Counted from the first letter of the stretch, positions 17,301 through 25,059 are shown. The stretch is 25,938 bases of DNA from Anaerolineae bacterium (GCA_016929795.1 JAFGIA010000266.1:1-25938); one strand, 5' to 3'. Translations and numbers: made by a program. The notes: generated by a model not told the origin, from the sequence alone.

Positions 17301-20300
17301 CAGCGCAGGGCAAAGTCGACGGTGGTCGTTGCCCCGCCGGGGTTGATGACCACGCCGGTCACCTGTGCCCCCAGGTGTCCCTCGGCGGTGACTGAGACGA
17401 TGTAGGGGCTGTCGACCGAGTCGAGCCACCAGACATAGTAGCCCGCACCGTCGGTGGTGGTGGTCCAGGTCATGCCGGAGGTGCCTTCGATCAGTACGAC
17501 AGCGTCCGCGAGCGGATAGCTGTCGCCGTCGCAGTAGCCGAGGCCGGTGACGGTGCCCTCCAGGATGCCCCAGTCGGGCGGCGCGATGACGGTCATGGTG
17601 ACCGGGAGGCCGACCGTGCCGTTGACGGGGTCGTCGCTCTTGACGTTGAGGGTGGCCCAGTACTCACCCGGCTGGCCCACAACCCCGGCGTCGAAGGTGA
17701 CGTCGACCACGGCCTGGCCTCCGTCGGCCGGCACCGTGCCGCTGATGGGCGACTCGCTCAGCCACGGCACGTCGCCACCCCCTCCGAAGGCGATGTCGTC
17801 GAACAGTTCGCCTGCCCCCGCCGTAGACGTGGTCCGGATGCGCGTGATGGGGGTGTTCGAGGCCACACCCCAGAAGGTGCCCGTCGTCTGGGCAAGAACC
17901 GACGTCTGGCCGAGCAGCACGTCGCCAGGCCCGTAGATGTAGAGGTCAAAGGTCGCCTCTCCCATCGGAGACCAGAGATCCAGGCCGACCGCGTTGACTC
18001 CCCCATCGTAGAAGATGAGGTCGTGGTCGTCCACGAACGTGTTGGGGCCGACCAATGCGCTCGGTTGCCCGAGAGCACCGTCCCCAATCACCACCATCTG
18101 ATTGATAGGATCGACGTTCATCAGGCGAATGCCGTCGAGGATCCCGCCCGGTGCGAAGCATGCGTTGTCGGTGGCGCTGTCGAAGGGGCCATCACAGGCT
18201 ACGATGTTACCGTCCGGAACGAGGGTGTTCTCGAATCCCTCGACCGGCAGGCCCGGGTAGTCGGCGTCGAAGGTGGCACGATCGCCATAGTACACCAGGG
18301 CGAGGGCGGAGTCTGTGTATCGGCTGGGAGCCGGCGGCGATTCGACGCTGCCGGAATCAGCCGGCGCCAGGTGGCCATCGGTGTAGGAGTGCGCGATGGT
18401 TGGCGCGGCGATGACGGTGGGAGGAGCGTATACCGGCAGGTTCTGGCCGGTCGGATTCATCCCCGCGATAGATGTCGGGGAGAAGCCGTTATCCTGCTCC
18501 TGGAACTCGAACATCGCCGGCGCGGCGCCGCTGTTGGTCACCGTCATTTGCTGCGTGTCGGTGGCGCCCATGTCGAGGGTGGCGGCCAGGCTATCGGGCG
18601 TCACGCTCAGGCAGGGCTGGAGCCAGCGCAGATAAAAGTCCACGGTCGTCGTCTGCTGGCCCGTGACGAGCACGCCGGCTGCCAACCCGTCCTCATGCTC
18701 GGGGTAGGTGACATGGATCGTGAGCGGGCTGTTGGCCTGATCCAGCCAGATCAGGTAGTGGCCGGCCTCGTCGGTGGCCAGCGTCCAGCTCACGCCCAGG
18801 CTGCTCTCGACGATCATCTCGGCCTCCTCGAGGGGAGCGGGGTCGGTGTCGCAGTAGCCGAGGCCGATGACGGTGCCTTCGAGCTTGCCGTAGGTCGGTG
18901 GAGGCACGACGGTCATGGTCACCGGGACCTGCAGCGGGCCGTAGGGCGTGTCGTTGTTGATGCTCAGGGTGGCCTGGTAGTCGCCGGGCTGGGTGACGCC
19001 GGTGCTGTCAAAGGTGACGTCGATGACCTGGTGACCTGCCACAGGAACCGTGCCGCTGATCGGGTCTTCGGACAACCAGGGCACATCGCCGGCAAAGCCA
19101 TGCTGGATGCCGTCGATCAGGTTGGTCCAGAGCTCCACGCCGTCGAACGCGCTGTCGCCGTCGAGATCGGCACTGTTCTGGCCGTCGAGAAAGCCCTTGA
19201 ACACGGTGCGGCCTTCGTTCGCCACCACCATGGCTGCCTGGTTCGGATCGGGACCGGGCGTGGTGTAGCCCGCGATGGCCTCGAGTCCCGCAAGCGGCTC
19301 CACGTACTGGCCGTAGGTGCCATAGATCCCGGAGGTGAGCACTGTGAACTCGGGCACGGCCTGTGGGGTGGTAAAGATGGGGTGACCGGGGTCCCACCAG
19401 TAGATGGGATCCGGTGGATCCGTGTCATTGGAGATAAAGGTGAAGCCGAGGGTGCTCCACAGCGGGTGCGAAGCATACGAGGCAACGGTCCAGCCGTGGA
19501 AGACGAGCTTGCCGCCGCCGAGGACATGGTTGTTCAGGGCGGTAAAGACCGACTCGGGCGGCCCATAGTTGTCGTCGCCGACGAGGACCAGGTCCCAGGT
19601 GCCGCCGGTCAGGTCGGCCTCAAAGCCGGTCCAGTCGCCATCATAGTGCGCCGTGTAGCCGAGACCGAGCGCCTGGAGCGCCTGGTCGAGGAAGGTGTTG
19701 GGCGCTATGTGGATATAGTCGTCGGCATAGACCAGGATGTTGAGGGCTGCCGCCGGCGCGTCCGGCTGCCAGCGATACGCCTTGGGGTAGGCCAACTGCT
19801 GGCCAGACCTGTTCGCCGCCATCTCTACTGCGGCCATGGCCTGGTAGAGCCACTGGCCGTGCCCGGGCATGCGCGCAGGCTCAAAGCCGCGATCCAGTTC
19901 GGCGATCTCAAAGTTGGCGTCCGCATTGCCGACGTTGGTCAGGGTCAGCGGCTCGGTGTCGGTCAGTCCCATGTCGAGGGTCACGGCCAGCGACGTCGGA
20001 TTTGCCACGAGCTCGCCGGTGCCCAGGTAAAAGTCCTGCTCGACCGTGGTCCCGGACACCATGGTGACGGTGAGGCTCGTCGAGCCGTACAGCGACTTGG
20101 AGGCGGTGAAGAGGTGGTCGCCGGGCGGCGAGAAGAGGGTGTAGAAGCTGTCGTCTACGGCCGGGTCGTCGGGCGTGGGCACGCTCACGGTGGAGTAGCC
20201 GGCGTCGTTGGCGACCGTCACGCCGGCGAGAGGAAGGCCGGTGTTGAGGTCGTAGGTGTTGCCGACCACGAGGCCCCCCGCTTGGGGCTCGCAGACGCCG

Positions 20301-22858
20301 GTCTGGATCGCGACGTCGTCGACCATCCAGCCAAAGTAGTCGTTTACGGCGCTGTCGACCGTGTCAAAGCGGAAGCGGATCTGGACGTTCGATCCGACAT
20401 AGGCGCCCAGATCGAACCACGCGGTGTACCAGGCGCCTTCACTCGCCGCTTCACCGAGCAAGGTCCACGAAGCGCCGCCGTCGCTCGAGATCTCGACGTA
20501 GCGGTTGTCATATCCGCAGTCGCCGCTGCACTCGGTTTGCTCGTAGCTGGCAAAGCTGAGGAAGGCGGCGCCGGCGGCGGGGAGCGATGTGGGCGCACTC
20601 ATGGTCAGCGAGCCGCTGTTGGTAGCGCCGTTGTTGAAGGTACAGACGCCGTCGAGGCCATAGTAGGAGGCGTTGGTGGGGCTGGGGAAGGGCGCCACGA
20701 TGGAACCGCACGTGTCCGATTGGTTTTCGGGGTTCCACAGGCCGTCCATCGTCCAGGCGGTGTACCCGGCCTCAAAGTCGTCAAAGAAGTAATCGGTGAG
20801 GCTCATTTGATAGCCGGGCGCGATGCAGGCGCCCTGATCGACGTCGAGCGCAAAGTCGACTGTGGTGTTCCCGGTGAGCGGGCCAACCAAGGCACCTGCA
20901 GGCAGGTAGCCCGGCACCCAGGCGTTGACGACAAAGTCGTAGGCGACGCCTTCGGCCAGGGAGACGCTGTAGTAGCCTGTCTCGGGATCGGTCCACACGG
21001 GGTTGTAGGGATAGCCGTCGATGTCGATGCGGGCATAGAGCGGCCAGCCGGTGGTGGCGTCGGTGACGGTGCCGTCGACGGTGTACATGACGGCCGGGTA
21101 GAGGGCAAAGTTCTCGGTCGTGGTCACGCCGGAATAGACGTTGGTGCTGGTCACGGCCGGCACGTACCCGTACTTCCAGGCTTCTACCGTCAGGGTGCCC
21201 GTCATCACCCTCACTTCATAGTAGCCCAGCTCGTCGGTGGTGGTATGCCAGGTCCTGGTCGGGGTGAGGGTAGCGTCGATGCTCGCGTCTTCCAGGGGTA
21301 GCGACGTATTGGCATCGGTGACTGTCCCATTCAGCGTCCCCATGCCGCCCACACCAGCCAACTGGACCGCTTCGTAACAATCGAGGTGGCCCTCGCCGTA
21401 GCGGTTGTTCCAATCGATGGTGCCGCCGCAGGAGGTGTCGTCCACGTCGTTGGCCGCATCGCGGATGACCTGCTCCACATCTGCTACCGACAGGGTGGGG
21501 TTGGCCGAGCGCACCAGGGCCACGCAGCCGGCGGTGTGGGGGCTGGCGGACGAGGTGCCGCCAAAGCTGCAGTTGTAGGTGTTGCCGGTGCCGGTGGTGC
21601 AGGAGTTCAGGCCGGGCGATGCCACGTCGGGAAAGAGCTTGGTGGGGTTGCAGGCGTTCCAGCCACAGCTCGAGTAGTAGTCGAGGGAGCCGTCGATGCC
21701 ATGCGCCCCACTGGCAAAGGCGATGGGGTTGCCAGCGGGGTCGGTGTTGTTGGCGGGAGAGGTGCTCGAGTTGCAGGCATCACCCACGTTGCCCGCGGCA
21801 AAGGCGGGCACGATGTCGGCAGCGCGGTAGGCCATCAACTCGGTCTGGAAGGCGTTGCCCTGGCAGTCGTTGGGCGACCAGGTCCCCCAGGAGTGGTTGA
21901 CCACCTGCGGCCGCAGGTTGGGATTGCCGCCAGGCGCCAGGAACCACTGGGCACAGGCGGTGGTGTCATAGTCGGGGCAACTGCCGTAGGGGCAGCCGAG
22001 GCAGTGGATCCACTGCGCGTCGGGCGCCATGCCGATCCAGGCGCCGGTGGGCAGGGCCGGGTCGTCGTCGCCGGCCATGATGCCCATGGTGGCGGTGCCG
22101 TGGCCGTCGGTGTCACACGGCGCGCCGCCGCAGCTAGAGCTTGGATCGTACCAGCTATAGGTGTGGTCAAAGACGGTGCAGGTGGGCGGGTTCAGGCAGC
22201 CGCGATAGTTCTGGACCAGGCCCATGTGTGTGTACTCGGCGCCGGTGTCCATGCCGCCGACCACGACCCCCTGGCCCTTGACGCCATACTGCGCGTGAAC
22301 CTGGTCGGCCATGGGGAAGGTGATGTTCCACGGGTAGGCGGGGGCCATGATCTCGCCCTCCACCTGGGATGCACCCGCCGGCTCGTCATCAAAAATGTGC
22401 GCCACGTGGTTGCCCTTCAGCTCGGCAACCTCGGGAAAGGCCGCCAGGGCTTCGAGTGCAGCCTGGTCGGCGTGGACAAAGAGGCTGTTGTTGATCCAGA
22501 AGACCGTGTACCGGATGTTCTGCTCTGCCAGCCATTTTCTGACATTGACCTGCGATCGCTCGGCCATGGCCTTTAGCGTGTCGACCACAAAGTAGCCGCG
22601 ATCGTGCCAGCTCATAGAGTAGGCCGGAGACAGGTCGGCCGTGTCTTTGAAGACGATGAAAAAGTCAGCTTGGCCTGTCTCGACCAATTCCTCCAAGATG
22701 AGAGGATCGACTTTGTCCGTCCAGTTACCCTGGCCAATGGGCGCGGTGGATTCAGTTGCCGGTGAAGCAGGTGCCGCCGCTGCGGCAGCGGGGACGGAGA
22801 ACGTGCTGAGGAGTAGAGCCAGGACAATAAACAAGTTGGAAAAACTACCCGATTTCAT
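14357..22858 (-). CDS. Giant secreted subtilisin-like (S8) protease with repeated Ig-like/carboxypeptidase-regulatory modules and PKD domains
   Basis: This 2833-residue exported serine protease has a signal peptide (MKSGSFSNLFIVLALLLSTF then an Ala run to about 30), an I9-like propeptide (about 60-155) and an S8 catalytic domain (about 185-500) with D204 (MDTG), H253 (DGHGT), oxyanion N357 (AAGN) and S436 (GGTSSASP), all intact. Next come two carboxypeptidase-regulatory-like domains (505-675), an immune-inhibitor/MAM-like jelly roll (about 685-855), another carboxypeptidase-like domain (860-945), a four-fold repeated module (948-2628), two PKD domains (2630-2815) with VDYGDE and WSFGDGE, and the tail IYYYYLPITVKAYND. 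The ATG follows AAGGAGGT. It probably degrades extracellular protein while the modules bind surface or substrate; this role is inferred. Confidence 0.95.
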   Translation of the reverse strand: MKSGSFSNLFIVLALLLSTFSVPAAAAAAPASPATESTAPIGQGNWTDKVDPLILEELVETGQADFFIVFKDTADLSPAYSMSWHDRGYFVVDTLKAMAERSQVNVRKWLAEQNIRYTVFWINNSLFVHADQAALEALAAFPEVAELKGNHVAHIFDDEPAGASQVEGEIMAPAYPWNITFPMADQVHAQYGVKGQGVVVGGMDTGAEYTHMGLVQNYRGCLNPPTCTVFDHTYSWYDPSSSCGGAPCDTDGHGTATMGIMAGDDDPALPTGAWIGMAPDAQWIHCLGCPYGSCPDYDTTACAQWFLAPGGNPNLRPQVVNHSWGTWSPNDCQGNAFQTELMAYRAADIVPAFAAGNVGDACNSSTSPANNTDPAGNPIAFASGAHGIDGSLDYYSSCGWNACNPTKLFPDVASPGLNSCTTGTGNTYNCSFGGTSSASPHTAGCVALVRSANPTLSVADVEQVIRDAANDVDDTSCGGTIDWNNRYGEGHLDCYEAVQLAGVGGMGTLNGTVTDANTSLPLEDASIDATLTPTRTWHTTTDELGYYEVRVMTGTLTVEAWKYGYVPAVTSTNVYSGVTTTENFALYPAVMYTVDGTVTDATTGWPLYARIDIDGYPYNPVWTDPETGYYSVSLAEGVAYDFVVNAWVPGYLPAGALVGPLTGNTTVDFALDVDQGACIAPGYQMSLTDYFFDDFEAGYTAWTMDGLWNPENQSDTCGSIVAPFPSPTNASYYGLDGVCTFNNGATNSGSLTMSAPTSLPAAGAAFLSFASYEQTECSGDCGYDNRYVEISSDGGASWTLLGEAASEGAWYTAWFDLGAYVGSNVQIRFRFDTVDSAVNDYFGWMVDDVAIQTGVCEPQAGGLVVGNTYDLNTGLPLAGVTVANDAGYSTVSVPTPDDPAVDDSFYTLFSPPGDHLFTASKSLYGSTSLTVTMVSGTTVEQDFYLGTGELVANPTSLAVTLDMGLTDTEPLTLTNVGNADANFEIAELDRGFEPARMPGHGQWLYQAMAAVEMAANRSGQQLAYPKAYRWQPDAPAAALNILVYADDYIHIAPNTFLDQALQALGLGYTAHYDGDWTGFEADLTGGTWDLVLVGDDNYGPPESVFTALNNHVLGGGKLVFHGWTVASYASHPLWSTLGFTFISNDTDPPDPIYWWDPGHPIFTTPQAVPEFTVLTSGIYGTYGQYVEPLAGLEAIAGYTTPGPDPNQAAMVVANEGRTVFKGFLDGQNSADLDGDSAFDGVELWTNLIDGIQHGFAGDVPWLSEDPISGTVPVAGHQVIDVTFDSTGVTQPGDYQATLSINNDTPYGPLQVPVTMTVVPPPTYGKLEGTVIGLGYCDTDPAPLEEAEMIVESSLGVSWTLATDEAGHYLIWLDQANSPLTIHVTYPEHEDGLAAGVLVTGQQTTTVDFYLRWLQPCLSVTPDSLAATLDMGATDTQQMTVTNSGAAPAMFEFQEQDNGFSPTSIAGMNPTGQNLPVYAPPTVIAAPTIAHSYTDGHLAPADSGSVESPPAPSRYTDSALALVYYGDRATFDADYPGLPVEGFENTLVPDGNIVACDGPFDSATDNACFAPGGILDGIRLMNVDPINQMVVIGDGALGQPSALVGPNTFVDDHDLIFYDGGVNAVGLDLWSPMGEATFDLYIYGPGDVLLGQTSVLAQTTGTFWGVASNTPITRIRTTSTAGAGELFDDIAFGGGGDVPWLSESPISGTVPADGGQAVVDVTFDAGVVGQPGEYWATLNVKSDDPVNGTVGLPVTMTVIAPPDWGILEGTVTGLGYCDGDSYPLADAVVLIEGTSGMTWTTTTDGAGYYVWWLDSVDSPYIVSVTAEGHLGAQVTGVVINPGGATTTVDFALRWLQPCLSVTPDSLAATLDLGASETQQMTLTNSGAAPAIFDLQEMDRGYAPNAEGGVPAYTPPVASAAKPGSLLDSGPADVHGTAAPVTMQGEILLDQAPNQVNGLFSDSDCANCPTGQQSIAENFYLAEGAAIGQIVFWTGYWPADTPIDPDQITVIFHEDASGYPGTAIYTEADVAYERVQTGVVLFGVHEWMHTLTLGSPVILEPGNYWVEIYNNTAGNSDQFFWETGNLDPGAGLTGSAFAFETPGQAWNYDSATDLAIQLIEGGGDVPWLSEAPISGTVPADGGQVVVDVTFDAGAVALPGEYWATLNVRSDDPVNGTIGLPVTMTVIAPPDWGILEGTVTGMGHCDAESYPLEGATVVAADGGVMTVTTDVNGEYAVWLEAGTYEVVASAEGHTEASAQVTIVGQQTTIQDFALRSLQPCMSLTPPAMEAILLPGTAETQPLTLINDGAAPSDFVIRETTRTVEILGLGMVTIAPSADADLSSTTTPDGYVPALTHSSSPGAHLMGGTVAIFKDADPWGSVSTEAVLAANGIPYEVHGSGEFGTLDFGAFGMIVINSDQPQAFYDTYALYVDKFEDYVQGGGYLNFFSADAGWNGGYLSAPLPGGMVWTTWYEDYNAIDDPAHPVVQGVPDPFYGTSASHGYFSNLPADAHVIVHGNDSGQPNLVEYPLGDGWFIGFGQTAEISYDWGWEGGPILPNALLYGYAFEPAGDVPWVSEDPITGTVLADDQLPVDVTFTALPTMPLGVYTATLVINTDDAQEPQLTVPVTLTIVDCMPVTGVDLAVLTADPIFPGDAVDLEADVEPDDASKPYSYTVDYGDETPLVTGSSSDDPLALSHSYAAAGSYTVTVSVWNCDMTEPVADTAVVAVQVPCAPVTGLDFGWMPVAPVAGEMVSFDATVTGGDEPITYTWSFGDGETAVGVSVTHAFALAADYTVWLTATNCSGEGVAVISHTLTVAVVPPPIYYYYLPITVKAYND
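14975..20017 (-). repeat. Four tandem intragenic modules of the S8 protease, each split by a different insert
   Basis: Module bounds are 18611-20017, 17288-18610, 16028-17287 and 14975-16027. Modules 1-3 each have an Ig-like first half (SLAATLDMGxTDTQxMTxTN), a 170-220-residue insert, an Ig-like second half (GDVPWLSExPISGTVPxxG to LPVTMTV), and a carboxypeptidase-regulatory-like unit (YGKLEGTV or WGILEGTVTGLGYCD). Module 4 replaces the last unit with PKD domains. DNA identity is high between copies 2 and 3: the stretches at about 16266-16325 and 17548-17607 are almost the same. The inserts (19094-19756, 17777-18310, 16502-17020, 15164-15769) are not copies of each other. Confidence 0.8.
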
Positions 22859-23205
22859 CCTACCTCCTTGTGAATGCTCTCAATCTTACTCCGGGGAATG
22901 ATTCGCCCTACCCGTGGGCGGTCAGCGTTCAGCAGCCAGCCTCCACTGCTGAGAATTGAGTGGCACGTGGTTCGCTCGTGGTCACCTCCTTTCTCCCGGT
23001 CAGCCCGAAAAGAACATGGCCCCAGGCTACAAGAAAGATGGGGCGTCAGCAGCCAACCCGCCGCTCGTTCCTGGTTGGATGGGATTGCACCAAGTCAGAG
23101 GAGAGGTGCTGCGGCGGCAGGCCGGCGCTCTATTGGGGCACGACATGGCCCTACCTGTCTTTTCTGAGTATGGGGGCTGCACTTCCAGTCCCCATCAACC
23201 CTCAG
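22859..23205 (-). promoter_or_regulatory. Long (about 345 nt) 5' leader of the S8 protease mRNA
   Basis: The stretch between the consensus promoter at 23212-23240 and the S8 start codon has no convincing gene. On the minus strand it contains a 14-codon open frame near its 5' end (ATG at 23190) without a good ribosome site. It also has a CAACC/GGTTG inverted pair, and AGAAAGGAGGTGA at 22994-22982, a 13-nt match to the complement of the common 16S 3' tail, with no start codon within normal distance. I recognise no known riboswitch class. The gene's own AAGGAGGT site lies at the 3' end. Confidence 0.5.
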
Positions 23206-23211
23206 TGACTC

Positions 23212-23240
23212 ATTATATCCCTTCTTTGCCGCCTTGTCAA
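23212..23240 (-). promoter_or_regulatory. Perfect-consensus promoter of the S8 protease gene
   Basis: On the minus strand TTGACA (23240-23235) and TATAAT (23217-23212) are 17 bp apart. The start codon is about 350 bp downstream. Between this promoter and the 23314 stop of the next gene (23241-23313) I see nothing else convincing. Confidence 0.8.
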
Positions 23241-23313
23241 TGTGCTGCTTGGCCCCATCGACCACGATACCGAGGTTTTAACATTGTCAAAAGGGGGCGT
23301 CATTGCTGCGGGG

Positions 23314-23661
23314 TCATGGTCTTTCTTCCAGCTCAAACAGGGCCGCGCCTGCCCTCTCCTCGTGGCAGTGCCCGCAGCCAACGTGTGGGTCAAAGCCCGA
23401 CTCGATGTACCTCGTGCACACTGCCTCCACGACGACCCTGCGCCGCAGGCCGAGCATTGTCTTGTCGACGCGCGCCTCCATGACCATGTTCGGGCAGGCG
23501 TTGGCGCGCAGGATGCCGGGCACGGGGCACGCCTTGCACACCTCCGGTCGCCACGGCTCGGAGCGTGGGTTCTGGGCGATGAGCCGGCACTCTTGCCGCT
23601 CGCGCCCGCGAAAGTAATCCTGGTAGTAATACCGACATTCTTTGCCGGCCGGTGTAATCAT
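23314..23661 (-). CDS. Small eight-cysteine protein of unknown function
   Basis: This 115-residue protein has C9, C25, C42, C45, C56, C82, C96 and C99. The CKACPVPGILRANAC segment and the closing CGHC look like metal- or Fe-S-binding elements. The N-terminus (ECRYYYQDYFRGRERQECRLI) is strongly aromatic and basic. I recall similar uncharacterised proteins in Chloroflexota but no named family. The ATG at 23661 has only a weak AGGA upstream. It lies on the same strand as the L,D-transpeptidase, 170 bp downstream of it, with a hairpin-forming repeat between. The upstream S8 promoter excludes it from the S8 transcript. Confidence 0.7.
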   Translation of the reverse strand: MITPAGKECRYYYQDYFRGRERQECRLIAQNPRSEPWRPEVCKACPVPGILRANACPNMVMEARVDKTMLGLRRRVVVEAVCTRYIESGFDPHVGCGHCHEERAGAALFELEERP

Positions 23662-23688
23662 CTATCCTGCACCTTCAGTTTCAGTTTC

Positions 23689-23770
23689 GTATCTGCTCAA
23701 TAATCGGGGGAACATCAGTGTGTGCGGGCACCGCACACACACCAACTTCCCCCCTTTATTGAGATGATAC
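23689..23770. mobile_element. 82-bp MITE-like inverted-repeat element with 8-bp flanking duplication
   Basis: The two arms (about 39 and 40 nt) match at about 30 positions: GTATC, CTCAATAA, GGGGGAA and GTGTGTGCGG appear in order in both, around a GCA centre at 23728-23730. TCAGTTTC is present directly at both ends (23681-23688 and 23771-23778), as expected of a target-site duplication. There is no coding capacity. It could instead be a long hairpin that processes or terminates the transcript between two minus-strand genes. Confidence 0.5.
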
Positions 23771-23831
23771 TCAGTTTCGTAGCCTCTCATAAAGCCGGGG
23801 CGGGATGTAGGGCGGATTGGCAAGTCACGGA

Positions 23832-24914
23832 TCACTGGTGCACTACTACCAATGTGCCCTTGGGCGCCCAATTGTACAGCCACTTGGCTTCGAGTGTCTT
23901 CATATTGACGCACCCATGGCTCATGGGGGTTCCAAAATTGTTGTGCCAATAGGTGCCGTGGATGGCGTATCCGCCGTAAAAGAACATGGTCCAGGGTACG
24001 TTGGGCAGGTCGTAGCCCGGGCCCGTCATGCGCGTGGCCCGGTACTTGGCATAGATTGTGAAACGGCCAGTGACTGTGGGGTACTGCCACGTGCCTGTCG
24101 ATACGCGGGCGTTGAGCACTGTCGCCTGCCCCTCGTGGGCATAGAGGCGCTGCTCCGAGAGGTCGATCTCGATCCATTTTTCCGACTCGCTCTGGTCAGG
24201 TGGTGGTTTTTTCGTCGGCGTGGGGGTGGGGGTGAAGGTGGCTGTCGGCGTAGGGGTATGGGTGGGGGTGGGGGTGAAGGTGGCAGTGGGCGTGGGGGTG
24301 TGGGTGGGGGTCGGCGTAAAGGTCGGCCGCGGCGTCGGCGTGGGCGTGGGGGTGAAGGTGGGGGTGGGGGTGGGCGACGGCAGCAAGGCCGCCAGCACGG
24401 TGCGTGGCGCGTCGGTCCAGAGTGCGACGAAACAGACGAGCAAGAGCGCCATGGCTGCGACGAGCAGCCAGGCGGCGCTGGTCCGGCGCGCAGGGGGTGC
24501 GGCCGTCGATGGCCGCACAGGGCCGGCCACCGCGACGGAGCGGTGTGCCGGCGGCGGCGCAGGCGGTGTGGCTCCCTGGGGGGGAGGTGGAGGCACGGCG
24601 CCGGGCTCGGGGCGCGGGGGCGGAAGCAGAGGCGAGTTGGGTAGCTGGCGCCGCGCCTGGCGCAGGAGCAGGCGCGCGGCGTGGTTGCCTGGATCGAGAT
24701 CGAGCGCTCGTGCCAGGTAGCCGAGTGCACGATGAGGGTCGCCTGCCAGGACCGCCTGCGCCAGCCAGCCATCGACGCAGGTGGGGTCCACCTCGACGGC
24801 GGCGGCAAAATAGCGCCGGGCGTGGTCGCGCTGCCCGGCGCGCGCTGCTTCTTGCCCTCGCCGCATCAGCACAGCGGCCTGTGTGTTGTGCTCATCCTCT
24901 TGCATTGTCGGCAT
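23832..24914 (-). CDS. Membrane-anchored L,D-transpeptidase (YkuD) with TPR-like N-terminus
   Basis: This 360-residue cell-envelope enzyme probably cross-links peptidoglycan or attaches proteins to it. Residues 10-92 hold TPR-like helix pairs ([25 protein letters not shown] and [15 protein letters not shown]). A Pro-rich cytosolic stretch (95-140) follows, one membrane helix (147-166, [20 protein letters not shown]), a Thr-Pro repeat linker (179-235), then the YkuD domain (247-360). Its catalytic signature is H319 (AIHGTYW) and SHGC with H333 and C335. The topology is N-in, C-out. No clear Shine-Dalgarno site precedes the ATG at 24914 or the in-frame ATG at 24905. It is transcribed divergently from the rRNA operon. 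Confidence 0.92.
   Translation of the reverse strand: MPTMQEDEHNTQAAVLMRRGQEAARAGQRDHARRYFAAAVEVDPTCVDGWLAQAVLAGDPHRALGYLARALDLDPGNHAARLLLRQARRQLPNSPLLPPPRPEPGAVPPPPPQGATPPAPPPAHRSVAVAGPVRPSTAAPPARRTSAAWLLVAAMALLLVCFVALWTDAPRTVLAALLPSPTPTPTFTPTPTPTPRPTFTPTPTHTPTPTATFTPTPTHTPTPTATFTPTPTPTKKPPPDQSESEKWIEIDLSEQRLYAHEGQATVLNARVSTGTWQYPTVTGRFTIYAKYRATRMTGPGYDLPNVPWTMFFYGGYAIHGTYWHNNFGTPMSHGCVNMKTLEAKWLYNWAPKGTLVVVHQ
24210..24380 (-). repeat. Thr-Pro-rich tandem coding repeat (extracellular linker)
   Basis: Units such as [14 protein letters not shown] recur about three times within 57 residues that are mostly Thr and Pro, with Phe, Ala or His at fixed spots. The DNA is a G-rich, GGGGGT-type repeat on the plus strand and is prone to slippage, so its length may vary between strains. 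It likely forms an extended wall-spanning spacer. Confidence 0.9.
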
Positions 24915-24974
24915 CTTGGGAATCCCGGCCGCGGGGCGGCCCGTGCGCCATCCCGGCGGCTATCTTGTCGTTTC

Positions 24975-25003
24975 ATTATACTCGCAAAGGGCTTTTCAGG
25001 CAA
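24975..25003 (-). promoter_or_regulatory. Promoter of the L,D-transpeptidase gene
   Basis: On the minus strand TTGCCT (25003-24998) and TATAAT (24980-24975) are 17 bp apart, with about 55 nt of leader. Confidence 0.7.
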
Positions 25004-25008
25004 GCCGG

Positions 25009-25028
25009 GTGCACATAAAAATGTGCAC
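25009..25028. promoter_or_regulatory. 8-4-8 palindrome between divergent ldt and rrn promoters
   Basis: GTGCACAT, AAAA, ATGTGCAC form a perfect inverted repeat just upstream of the ldt -35 box and 31 bp before the -35 of rRNA promoter P1. The outer CCGGG and CCCGG could extend it as a hairpin. The symmetry and position suit a dimeric regulator; no family is assigned. Confidence 0.5.
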
Positions 25029-25059
25029 AGCGCCCGGCGCACATACTATGCCGCGTGAT

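Noticed and set aside
14351..17395. 1014-codon open frame on the plus strand opposite the S8 protease
   Set aside because: It is antisense to an intact gene with signal peptide and catalytic motifs. The translation is Gly/Val/Asp/His-rich without domains or a ribosome site. Open antisense frames are expected opposite GC-rich genes.
18023..21301. 1092-codon open frame on the plus strand opposite the S8 protease
   Set aside because: Same reason: low-complexity translation, no motif, no promoter, and it repeats the pattern of the other antisense frame because the sense modules repeat.
22980..22996. Fragment of a 16S rRNA 3' end on the plus strand
   Set aside because: Only 13 nt match the 16S tail. 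The preceding helix-45 sequence is absent, so it is treated as an anti-SD-complementary site read on the minus strand.
24217..24376. CRISPR-like or minisatellite array
   Set aside because: The repetition encodes a Thr-Pro linker in frame inside the L,D-transpeptidase gene and has no spacer structure.
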